Part shown: piece by piece, positions 12,011-25,000 of the stretch
Layout: each line of letters starts with the position of its first letter
Position numbering within the stretch: the first letter of the stretch is position 1
NCBI GenBank assembly: GCA_013399855.1
Contig: VXAY01004287.1
Span: forward strand, 180,690 to 244,689
Length of the DNA stretch: 64,000 bases
Reading direction: 5' to 3'
Source: Oxyruncus cristatus
Lineage: Eukaryota; Chordata; Aves; Passeriformes; Cotingidae
The notes under the pieces: model-generated
Seen by the model: only the letters and a program-made list of their open reading frames with translations
Told to the model about the DNA's origin: nothing
Database searches by the model: none
Position numbers and translations under genes: made by a program

Positions 12011-15000
12011 TCCGGCCTGTCATTGTCGAGGTGCAGCGGGACGGAATGGTGTGTCTTGCACGTGGTGTGTCCCAGCACGGCCTCGATGGATGCAAGTGTC
12101 TTGTGCACCCAATTCTGGAAAAGCCACTGCTCATGCCTACCTCTCGCCTAGCCCTCGCAGCAGGTTTCTCTGGGCCATACCCTCATTCCCCATTGCCTCC
12201 TTCACATCAGTTTAGCTGCCGGTTGTAATCCAACTCACCTCCATTTCTCCCCTGCTCCCTGGTCAGGCTCCCCAGTCCTTGCCCCCCGCCAGCTGCCCAG
12301 CGTACACTTCATCATCTTCTCCTTGGCAAGCCTTTGAGTCCCTTCCACCCACTCACCTTGTGTAGCCTGCAGTGGGATCAGCATGTTCCTTGTCTTTCTC
12401 CCTGCTGCCTGCCATCTAGCTTGCTCTTCACCAGTTTTTCCACAGCTCATCCGGCATGTCCCCTAGATCACACCTTCCAGTTCTTCCCTGACATCTGGCC
12501 ACAGGAACCTGCCTCTGTGTCCTGTAGTTGTGTCATTCCTGTCCCTGCTCCTCGGCTTTCCATCTTCCTTACTTTCTAATCTTCTCTGGAACCTTTTTCA
12601 GACTCTTCATGTCACAGCTCTGCTAATGCAAGCCCTTTTTGCTACTTCCTGTCCCTCAGCGTGTCCACCTTCTCCGCTTGCTCACTTCTGGTCCGGTTCT
12701 TTCAAGTGCAGCAGTCCGCAGCCTGTGACTTGCAGACAGCGTGATGCTTGCAAAACTCCAGTTTTGTTGCAGTGGTGGGAAGGAATGAAGCAAAAACTGG
12801 CTGCTGAAGTGCGACACTAATGCTAGCCCTGGAATGGTATTTACCTTTTACGCTTGGGTCAGCCAGGACTGGGGACACATAACCTCTCTTACCAGATTTC
12901 ATCCTATTTTTCTATCTTCCTGTCATTCTTCTGTCCAGGATCTAAATGATTATTTTCTTCCTCCTTATCTTCGTCTTCTGTTCTCTGTACCAAGGTCTGT
13001 CCCTCCTGCCATGCCCTCAGATACTGCAGTTACTCGCGTTTCAAATGAAGAGGGCATCTGTGGGGGGGAGAAAACAAACTGAGCTCTTTGGACAGATTGT
13101 TTTGTCTTTTAGGGATTCACTCCCAACATATCCCACTGTACATTATATAGGGTTGTTTGCCTGTGCATTCTTTTTGAGTTTGCCACTTGGAAGCACACAT
13201 CTTCTGAACTGTTGCTGTGTCCTGTTTTTAGGAGTGCTGTTTTCTCAGCAGTTTTTCCAAACAGATGCAGGGAAATGTGTTCTCATAAAAATGTGTTCTC
13301 ATAAAACCAGAACAGTATTCACGTGCACGGCATCACACTGATGTCATTCTGTGCATTGAAAACCATCCCGTACAAAAAAGCTTGACTTGATACATTAAAG
13401 CCTCTGCACNAGCATCACACTGGTGTCATTCTGTGCATTGAAAGCCATCCCTAAGACCGTACAAAAAAGCTTGACTTGATACATTAAAGCCTCTGCACAC
13501 ACTAAACAGAAGGTACCAAAGGTCTCTTTTGAATTACTGAGAGGGCAGGCATTCCTCAAATTCTCAAAGCCATATTAGGATACGAAAATTACATCATCAC
13601 AAATATTTCCTTTTCTTGTCTTAATTTAACTATTAATTCCCCTCCTGTGGTATGTATAAAGTTTGCAATGTACAGATCACAGCAAAAATCAGTTCTGCTT
13701 ACCATTTCTAATACAGTCAAGTAACTGGCAGATAGGAGTGTGAGAGGGAAATTGGAGGAATCCCTCCCTCTTTCTTTAAACTGTTTTTTCAATCACATTT
13801 GCAGTAGGTTTGAGCAGTGTAGTTTGATGTTTTTGCCTCTAGTTTCTGTTGTTTGTATTGTCTTTCATGTTGGGTTGTAATCCAGCTCTGAGCCCTTATT
13901 ACTCGGGAAATTCTGAATGGGCCTTTGGGAGCTGCAAACTGCTGCATCCCAAGGACTTTTTTCTGGCTGGTGGCTTCTGAGAAAGGAATGTCCCTATGTC
14001 CCTTCCCCCACCCCTCCACCCCTCCCGAACAGCATTTATAGTATGGGAAGAAGCGGGAGGGAAACGCTTTATGTCATTTTTTGGAGTGACCGTGTGTTTA
14101 TTCAGGTGGGTTGCGGAGTGAAATTTTGCCACGTCTTAAGATTCTTGGAGTAGATGTTTCTGTGCTGCAGCTTGCTCCTCTGGAGGGAGCTTTCTCAGAG
14201 CCACTGAGTTCACTTAGCAATGTGTTTCTACAAAACCTTTTTTTATTTTATTTTTAAGAGGTGAAAATTGAAAACAAGAGTGAATTACGGACTAAGTAAA
14301 AATGAGACCTGTCAGCCTGCCAAAGAAATAGGATCACAGCATACAGCAAAAAAGAAATCAGGCATTTGACGAAAGTGCAGCTGAGATTTCCCTTTGTGTT
14401 TAGCACCATCTGGGCTGACTGCAAGGGTGTAGTTTTGGGACAACCAGGAAGGGCAGCTGGCGGCGTTCCAGCACTGGGACGCTCATAGCGGCACAGCAGC
14501 CGTGGGTGGGTTGAAGTCTTTCTTCAGTACAGTTGTCTCTCGGGTTCCTTCCTGAAACGAAGGGATACCTTTTACGGATGCAAAGGGAAGAGCACATGTG
14601 CATACGTGCCTGCGGTTCCTCCTTATGGTCTTAAACGTACACTGCCCTAAGCTATTTCAGATGGGACGCGGAGCTCTGCGTCACCTACTCATCAATACAC
14701 TGAACGGGTTGGTGTGGATCTTGGCTTAGAAAAAGGGTTTTAACATTTCACCAATACCCAAGACTTTTGCTTTCTCTCTCACGCTTCCTAAATATGTGCT
14801 TATGTACAATATAATTTATGAAAATGTACGTGTATATGTAAAATAAAAAAAAATAAGTGCATGCACACAGAAATGCATACATGTTTGGCATGTGCATTTG
14901 CAAGTGAGAAATGTATACTTCAGAAAGTATGTCTAGTTGAGATTAAAGTTAGTTTAAACAAGAGTACAGAAAATCACATAACACATTAGGACACAATTAC

Positions 15001-15992
15001 TGAGCAAGTCTCTGCAGTTTGCTCTTAACTTCATAATGCCACCAGGAAGATGTATTACTGTAATGTTGTCCTTTGTGCTGCTAGGCAAACAGGTGACATA
15101 AACACCATGTAAACATGGTCAGTGATGACTCCTGCCCCGTATCCATAGGTTGGCACTAGTACTTGCTGAAATTAATCCCACACAGGAGCAACATGTCAGC
15201 TTTATGAACAGGGGAAGGAGAAGGGAAAAAACCCTAATTTCTTTGACTTACAATCATCATCTATGCTATCCGCAACAATAAAAGACTTCTAAAATGAAAA
15301 AAATTGTTCATGGTGATGCAGCTAGGAGTAAAACTGAGAAGAATTATACCAGTTTTACTCTATGAGTGTACCTGTTGAGACTGTTTTCAGTGGAAAGTAA
15401 GTTTGTGAATATAGAGACTGTAGGAAAGTCATTGACAAAAACTGGGAACATTTTAAGTGTTTTGGTTTTTTTCCCCAATTAACCTTTTTTAACTCCTTCC
15501 TCTTATCCCTATCCCTAATTAGGCTAATAATCTTCCAAAAGCTATTGCAGCAGCTCACACATTTCTTCTGAAGCATCCAGATGATGAAATGATGCAAAGA
15601 AATATGGCCTACTATAAGAGCATACCTGATGCTGAGGAGCATATTAAAGACTTGGAGATAAAGCCTTATGAGGTAGGCTTTTTATTCAGAGTTTGGTCTT
15701 TTGGAACTGTTCTATTATTCCACTTATTGGGTGAGATTTGGGGATCTCATTTGCTTATGTGTTGTCAGTTCTTACTCTCCTTTCTCTCCTTCTGTCATCT
15801 CAGTCATCTCCGTTCTGCCTTCTTGAAGCACTGAGTAATTCTTACTTGTCCTGCACTTCATTGTTCTTTAAATATCTCACAGTAAATCACAGACAGTGGC
15901 ATACAATAACTCAGACATTTCATGTTAAGATTCCATTGCAAATCTCTGTCACAACTTTAGTGCTTTAGATTCACACTGTTACTCCTGTCCTG

Positions 15993-16029
<37 letters not shown>

Positions 16030-19000
16030 CAGAAATGGAATTAAATACTCTGTCCTCTAGAAAATACCTGGTAAAATCCATTAGTCTTCTCTGTTGTCCT
16101 GATGTTGTCCTGGAGAACAGCTTATATAGTCATCCCGAAATGCCAAGATGTCATTTGCTGCATTTGAATTTACACACCACTTCCCACAGATCACTTACTG
16201 CTGTTTTTCATTCCTGCCAATTTTTCAGAATCTCTTTGTCAGAGCTGTGAGAGCGTACAACGGTGACAACTGGAGAACATCCATCTCGGACATGGAACTG
16301 GCCCTTCCTGATTTCTTCAAAGCCTACGATGACTGTATTGCAGCCTGTGAAGGCTCCCGAGAGATCACAGATTTTAAAGACTTTTATCTTTCCATTGCGG
16401 GTGAGTGGTTAGGAGACAGGAAGGAAAGTACATTTCCGTTTATCCTGAGTTTGGGCCAATAGGACTCTGTTAGAATCACTGAAACCTGCTTGAATTCTGG
16501 TTTACTCTGTTGGGGTTTTTTTAGTAATGTAAATGGGGACTATCAGGAAATCAGAACAGAGTTCTTGTATTAACATGGAAGTTCTGTGTCAGAATAACAT
16601 GGATTTGTAAGTAATAACAACTGCCCCATCCAGGTAGCAATGGTTAATCCAGACAGGTCTCTTGGCTATCATTTCAGTATCAGTTTGGTTGCCTTTGAGG
16701 CTCAGTTGTTAACCTGCCTTTGAAATCGGCTTTGGGGATTTGTGTAGGTCCAGTGATTTGTATGTCCTTTATCATAAATATGACAAGTTTCTTTTGTCTG
16801 TTTTCCATCTTTCCTACGTTAGAGTTTTACTAGTAGATAACATCTACTTCTTGTGTGTAGCTTAAAAAAAAAAATCCATTGCTTTGCAAAGGAAAAGGGA
16901 CATAAACTTTTTTAATTACTGTCAAAATGGCACATATACATTTCCTATGCTCTTTGGCAGCAAAAGAAACAAGTAATTTCTCCAGTGCTCTGGGCTCAGA
17001 ATTGTTGACAGTATTTGTGTGGAGAACACATGCGAGTTTTCTCAATAAACTTAGAAATTCTCTTGCATTTTTCATGTTTTTAAGTTACCATAAGGAAAAC
17101 CAGCCCAACTTTTTGTCCTAAAGCCATCATATATGTTGGAGAGGGGAAATTTTCATGAATTTATGCATGAGCAGTTCCAGTTTCTCATGGTGTGCAGCTG
17201 GTATCCACCAGTACAGCTGACATGGAATAACTATTCCAGGCCTCAAGCCCTGATTTACTGTTGGGCAAAGCAGGCGCGTGCTTAGCACAGCAAATAAGGA
17301 GCAAAGGTGAAATCACAGGCAGTAAAGCAAGAAACACAGACTTTGCTTCCCTGTTGGTCAGAGCCCTGACATCAGGTCAACTCCCAAGCCACTGTAAAGG
17401 GTACAGTGTCCATGCTCAGCTGTGACTGACACTTGCTGTCATCCTTCCTCTTATTCCCTGGAAGGGAAGGGCAATTCCCAGCAGTAGTGATGGGAAGGGA
17501 AGGTAGGAGTTACTGCGTGATGTCATCATGACCATGTGTGTGCATTTCAGTATTTTGCTCTTGAGATGAGAACATTCAAATTTTCTTGCACTGGCTGGGC
17601 TGAACTGTGCTCTTGCTGCAGGGAGAAATATTCTGCCTCTGAGGTTTTTACTGCAGAAAGCAGATGTAGCAATAAGGCTTAACCAGAATTATTTGGGGCT
17701 TGCACTAGGTATGTATCCTTGAGCAATGAGTTATGTTTGGAAGCCAGCTGTCCTCATTGCATGGAATTGTTTTGCTGGGGGACTGGTGTCTCTGGCTTTA
17801 AGTGCTGGCTGGAATTGAACACTACTGTGCCTGGAGATGGCACTGCTCTTGTAAAAGATGAGTCTGGTAATTTCATTTGGCCAGTCACTTTTAGTTAGCT
17901 TCAGTGTTCTTCATTCTAGGAGTTCTCAGGGAATGAAAAGTGATCTTTTGTCTTGGTCAGAGACTTGCTGCACAGGCTTAGCTAACTTGCTTTCACCTGC
18001 CTAATATGACTAACAGGTAAACTAAGACTTTAAAATACTTCTTTTCTGTGTTGTAGCCAAATGTGATATATCCTGAAAATGTTTGATACTCTTTGTTGGA
18101 ATGTTTCTTGAAATGTGTTTCCTTGAAGATAAAATTACCCGTAGTCCTAGTGCACTGTAGCAATCTTTTTTAGACTGGATAAGCTTGTGAACTTAAACAT
18201 TCCTGGCTGAAAGTTGTTCTGTGGTGAGTGGCATGTTCTCCTTTTTCTTCTCTCTTAGAACATCCAAACTGCAGGCACAATATGTTGCCATCTCTAGAGG
18301 TTTATTTTGCAATCACCTGCTGTATTTCTCTGTGACACTGTTGTACTCAGCAGCACATGGACCTTATCCATGCAATAATTTCGTGAAATTGCAAAGGATT
18401 GCAAAATGTAAAAAAGAAAAGAAAGCACTGTTAAGTTTACAGTTAGGAAATAATGCAATACTCTGTAACACTGTAAAAACCACCGCCACAAGCTGCCTGT
18501 AGGTGTCAGTGAAACCTAACTGCTCAGTTCTCTGGAATTCCAGCTTTGGTAAGTTCAAAGTCGACCATGCAGATTTTTATGGAAGGGCTGATTGCCATTA
18601 CTTGATATGTACTCAGATGGAGTTGTAGATTCTCAGTACTTCCAAGCAGCAAGTTTCAGATGCACAGGATTCAGGAGAGCGTTGTAAGGCCAAGTTTTAA
18701 TGGGTAGCAAATGGGAGGGATTATAACAATGCGCTGCCCTTATCCTGTGTTGTTGTTTTCTTCCTTCTAGACCATTATATTGAAGTCCTTGCATGCAAAG
18801 TGCAGTGTGAGAGTAATCTGACGCCCATTATAGGAGGCTTTGTTGTTGAAAAGTTTGTGGCCACCATGTACCATTACTTGCAGTTTGCGTATTATAAATG
18901 TAAGTAGTGATTTATTGTGCTTAAATAACATGGAGATGATGTGGGACAGATTCCATTCATAATCTTTTCTCTCTAGCTATAATGCTTTAGGATGTAAGTA

Positions 19001-22000
19001 GTGGTCTCCAGAATCTACATTTTAACCTATTCCAGGGCAGAAACTCTGAGTTTCCTGGTATCTTTTTCTTCCTGTATTTCTGTAGTTAACAGACACAGGG
19101 CACAAAATGTTCTATGTTGAGCCTGTGCTCATAAAATTGTCTATGAAAAAATACATTGCAGCCCCCTCTGTTTTAAGTTATGCATGGTTGCCACTGGTCT
19201 GTGTTGAAAAGATGAGGCAGTTACAGAGTAAGTGTGATCTGATCCATCACAGCGCTTCGTTCTGTGTACGATACCTCCTGCCGATACAAGTTGCTAACAC
19301 TTTTCACAGTTTCATATAAATGCTAAATGTTCATATAAATGAAAAATGTTCATTGTATGTGTTTTATGTTTTAGATGCCTTTTTGAAGTATCTCCTAGCA
19401 TATTAGGGTAAACAATGTCAGCCACTTACTGTACATTGAAACATCTGCAATGGCACAGACCCGTTTTGTACACCGGTGTACAAAAACCTGTGGTTTGTGC
19501 CAAGAAGGCCATAGTGGTTAAGCTGTCAGACCCCCATGGTTGTTAAGTGGCTGAATTGTAGAACTCTAACAATATATTTTTTCTTAAACTTCTAATTCAT
19601 TCACTTAGAGAGACTGAAGATTGTAACTCCAAAGAAACACATTTAACATAACAAGTTTATTCTGTTGGATAAATACTCAATTTTTAATTTACTATTCAGA
19701 ATTTCTTCTACAGACAAACCTGCAGAGTATTCCATGCCATTTGCTTTTTCCTAGTGGATTCTTATAATCCTGTTAGAATGGGCCTAAATGGGTTTTGAAG
19801 AAAGAGGGGACCACTTAACAGAGATTGTAGTATCTGGTTCTCAGTGATTACGTATTTGATAGGTAAATCATTTAATGAATTTTGTGGTTTCTTGAGGAGC
19901 TGCTTGCACTGTAAAGAACACATGTAGCCTTTACAGCTATTCCTGCAGGCTCCAGCATTGAAGGGAAGACACATCAGCCGTGTAGCATCAAGCCATTAGT
20001 GACTTCTGCCTATGTTGTTTGACTACACATTTTACGCATTGACTCTTCCCTCTTTGTCAGTTCTAGTACAAAGAAGTGGGGAAGTGTTTGGTTTTTTTAA
20101 TAAATGCCCCAGTGCATATCACTAAGCTGTGGGCTGATACTGGGATACCTGGGAGGATTTTCATGGAAAAGCATCAGAGCTGAGTCCCCATTTTTGAATC
20201 ATGACCTTACCTGTTTCAGGACTTAGAAATAGCATATTCTTCCCGGGAAGCAGATTTTTTTTCTAGGCAACTGGTGGGGAGGTAGAATATGGGTTCTGTT
20301 TCCATCTGAGTTTTTCAGAGCTTAGATAATAGTAGGAATTTGTTCATTTACCTTATCTAGATTTTTATGTGTGTGTGTGTTTAATAATTAGTGAATGACA
20401 TGAAGAATGCAGCTTCGTGTGCTGCTAGTTACCTTCTGTTTGACGAGAAAGATGAAGTAATGAAACAGAACATGGTGTATTACCAGTACCACAAAGACAA
20501 ATGGGGACTTAAAGAAGAGGATTTTCAGCCCAGATCGGTAGGTGAATTATCTAAAATGCCTTCTAGACACATTTAAATATTTCTCTGAAACTCAGTGGAT
20601 AGGAGGTTGGGAAAACAGGGGTTGTCTGTTGGTTCTAGAGTTAGAAACATAGTGTTTTATGAAAACCATATAGAAAGTTGTACACAGAGATGTACTGTGT
20701 CATATAAACAGTGAATGTCATTATAGTTCTTCCCTTTCTGTTGAAATACACTACAATAGGATGTAATATGATATGATGACACACTAGTACTTCTCTGTCA
20801 CTTATGCATATTTGTATCTTTATGTACCTCTATAAATAAAGCAGCTGCCCCCTGAAATCTCCTGATGAAATCTCTGAGTAACATTCAGGCTTTTGTGAAT
20901 CATTATCTGCCAGCATGTAGTTGCCCACCCGCTTGTTATTTCAGGTTCTGTGGGCATTGGAATGTGTCTGGATATGGTAACTCCAGCTAAACTCACTTAG
21001 AACATAGTTGGGTGGATGAGGATGGAAAAAAGCTCAGGACTATATTGCATCTAATTGTCTAAATTAGAATACTTGCTGTGATTAACCCACAGTAGACATG
21101 AGTCCATGCAGCAATGATTGTGATCTGGCTTGGAAAAACTACTCTAAAAGTGGATTTCTATGCTGTTCATATATTTCCGTGTCCAAGGAGATTTTACAGC
21201 CTGGACAGTGGCATCAAATTTGATTTTCTGTCATTTCTTGTTACCAGGATTTATGTAATGCAACTGAATTGGCTGCTTTGTGACACCTGAGTGACTCCTG
21301 AGTGACTCCTTAGGCATCAGTCATACGAATTGTATAACTAGTTAGTCATTAGCAACGCATGTTCCACAAATAAAATTTGGTGCCTTCTCTTAGGGCATGA
21401 CTTCTCGGTGGAAGAATCATTTAAGTTAACCTAGCTGTGGCAACAGCGGACGTCTCGCAGGATAACATTCCAGTTGCCTTTTCCACCTTGCTTCTTCAGA
21501 CACCTCAGTCACCAAGACCCAAAGGCCCTTGCTTCTTAATGTGGCATTAAACCCAGTATATCTGTGCAGTGCTCAGGTGACTGGCCTTACACAAAGCAGT
21601 GCATTTATTCCTCTTATAGCTTGTACTGATCTGATAATTAGACTTTTTTCCTCTCTGGCCAGCCTGCTCAAGTCAAAAATACCACTCCATTTGAGTTACG
21701 TGGGGTTTATTTGTGGACAGCTGTTACATGCAGCACGCCTTATCAGCAGACTGGAAACCCAGGCCTGCCCTGCGGGGCCAGCTGAGACAGAAGGCAACAA
21801 AAATGCATTTGGTTCTTTCAGAAGGCGGCAGCAGCAGCAGGTCTGAGCTCACAGGGGAAAGGGACCACTCCTTTGTCACTGCTTTTGGGAACAGAACTGT
21901 GCTTTATAGGCGTATTGGAGACAATGTTTGATGGTGGCGGGAGTGAGGGGTAGCAACAGTTTGAAACTGCAAACCGCAGACAGATTTGGCACACGTGTGC

Positions 22001-25000
22001 ACAGAGGACAGAACAAGGGCCCTACACATGAACTCTGAATGTTTCATTGATAACTTCTGTAGCTGGGGACTACAGATAATTTGATTTTTAAATACAAAAT
22101 ACTAAATGGGCACAGCTGTATTTTCTTGTTCGTTGATCTATGTAACTATGAACAGAAGTTGCTTGCTGTCCTAATCACTTGCCATGAAAATCATAATGCC
22201 TCTGGTTTATTTTCAAAGTGGTAATGGGGTGACAGCAGGATTTGGCTCTGGCACTAATCTAGCATCACAAGATGTTCTTGTGAAAGAGGGAGTCTCCTGT
22301 TTTCCTTCCCAAAAGGACTTAAACGAGATAATCAAAGCAGATTACAGTTGGTGTTCACAAATATGAGAATGTGTTACTGAACTACGCTCTGCAGTCCAGG
22401 CAAACAGCTGGGAATTGAGGAGGGACAGGTGAGCGACCTTGCAGAATTTTCCTAGCCCAGACTCAGGCTGGGGTGGTGAGTCATTATCATGCAAAACAGC
22501 TTAGTGTCTCTTTTTCCCAGAACTGCCTGCTGCCATACGCAAGCGCACAGGGAGGCAGAGGCTTTCTCATGTCCAAAGCCTACTGGAATGCAGGCACGTT
22601 CTGCTCTCAGCTCTGGCAGTCTTATTGCTTATTCTCAGAGACTTGCCAATGGCTTTGAAACGTGAGAAGGAGGAGAGTGCTTTGCTCTTCTCAGATTGGT
22701 GGAGATTGTGCTTCTGAAGATCCACAGAAGAGTTTGGATGCACCACTTGCTGTTCTGTTGTTCCCCTTCTCAAACACTATAAACCCCTCCCGGGATCTGC
22801 CTTCTTCTAAGGCTCGGTCTGATTTTACTGGAATAGTTTGAGGTGACGTGTAATGATGCTCCCCTGTCTTGCTACCCTAAAGTGATGTAGAAATTTTGGG
22901 TTTCTTTGATAGGAGGCAGTTCGATACCACAACATAACCACACTTCAGCTGGAAATGTATGAATTCGCCAAAGAACATCTGATGGATGATGATGAGGTGA
23001 GTTTTCTAGAAATGAAATCGTGGTCAAAAAAACAGCAATCACATTAAAGTGAAGATGATACATAGATGTAATTCCAGGATTTAACTAATACAGAAAAATC
23101 TTCTTGTAACCATGACCAATTTATAATAAATTTTTGGTTTTGTAAGTGGAATGTAAGAACGAACCCAAAGAACATCACATACCATTTTAAAAAACATTGA
23201 CCTGATTAACACAAAGGTATATATAATGCACTGAGCCCACAGAAAAAAAGGAAGTCTGCTTTGCAAGCTGTGACACCAGGGGGCAGAGAAGTGGCATATA
23301 TTTTTAAACCAAACGTTTTTCTATGTTTGGGTGGTGGTTTTTTGCTGTTTTGGGGGTTTTTGTTTTGTTTTTGGTTTGGTTTGGTTTTTGTTGGTTGGTT
23401 TGGGGGTTTTGTGTGTTTTTTTTTTCTAAAATGTTGTTTAAATTATATTAAAGATCCTTATAATTTTGCCTGTAAGTAACCGCCTAAGCTGTAATTTTTG
23501 TCCAAAGGAAGTCTTGTTACCTGTTATTTTATTCCGTTCAGTAACATTTTAGTCACTCAGTCTTGCTTTTTAAATGGTTGGAAACCATGGTCAAATAACA
23601 TGTAATGACTACTGTTTACACTGGAAATAAGTAAAATGGATTTTTTTTTGGGGGGGAGGGATGCAAAAAAAAAGTAGTTCAATTGTTGAAAGAGCATTTC
23701 TTTGTCTCTCACAGCTGAAATTAAATTATAAATCATGGAAGGCTTTGGATTGCTGTTTGCTGTGGTTTTGTGACCTTTCTTTTAGAGGTTTAAAAAAATC
23801 TTCAAATGATGGAAGAGTTTGTTGTTGGCATTGGCAAAGAAAGAGCTGTGCTCAGCTATGGCGTGGGGCAAGGGTGCCTGTAATGAGTGCTGCTGAGGTC
23901 TCTTCTAGTTAGAAAAGCCAAAGATGGTTTATGTTAAAAAATGAAATCACCTTTGCAATTTTTATGTTATCCATCACATAGGGAGAGATAATATTTTATA
24001 GCGGAGAAGTAGTGTCTATACTGCCTTCAGTATTCTCATGACCTGAAAGCAACTCTATGTAAAATTCCATTGCAAGGTTACCAGACTTTAGGAAGACTTT
24101 CCATTGTGATAAAATGCCCTGAAAGACAGTTTAATAAGCTTATTTAAAGGTTAAGCTTAGATGAGGACTAATTGGTATGGATTTTCATCAGAGTGTGAAA
24201 TACTTGAGCACTTTTTATATTCCCTGGTTGGATTGTGCTTTGCCCATAAGGTTTTCTTATGTCAGGCATAAACTTATTTGTAATTTTTTTTCCTTCTCAC
24301 ATATCTGTTGCTTCAAAACAAGGGGATGAGTAATCAAGGAAGGGGAGACGTAGTCCTTTGTGAATGCTTTCCCCATATGTTGTTACAAGAAGGGTTTATA
24401 GAAACAATCTTGAGCCTCAAGGACTGTGTGTAGAGGAAACAAGCGTTCATTTGCTGGCATTCATTCCTGTAGCCTCTTTCATCAGGGCAATTATAAATGA
24501 CCTTGCAATCTTCAAGAGGGAGGTGCAGTGAAAATGTCAGTTAAACTTTTGGGGAACTGACAAGGAAGTCACATTACACTGGATGATATTTTTGGGTTAA
24601 ACAGCCAAAATTCCTGGGCCTGGTCATGCCACAGATATCCCTACCTCACACTCTCATTGCATCAGGAAAGTTACCATTCTCCTCTCCGGGGGAAAAGTTG
24701 AAGGGCTTCTGCGCCCTCCCTTGCTAGGGCTGAAGAACCTGAGAGGGATGGAGGCTGTCCATGCCTCTGGCTTGGCTCCGGCTTTTGGTAGTGAACTCAT
24801 AAATCCCTGGCTACCCGAACTTGTCTTTGGCTGCTGGAGCCTTCCAGGGAGTCCAGACAGAGCAGGAATAGCACAAAGGTAAAACTGCCACCTTGCAGTT
24901 TCTGCTGTATGGGCAGGACCTGCTAGTGTAAGTGGAATAATTTTTTTTTTTTTTTATATTTCTTCTGGCACAGATAGAAAAGTTTGTTCCACAGGATTAT

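Noticed and set aside
11773..12228. Plus-strand 151-residue frame overlapping the end of CRTAP exon 1
   Set aside because: It is in the wrong frame relative to CRTAP and runs through the C/T-rich start of intron 1; Pro-rich composition reflects base bias.
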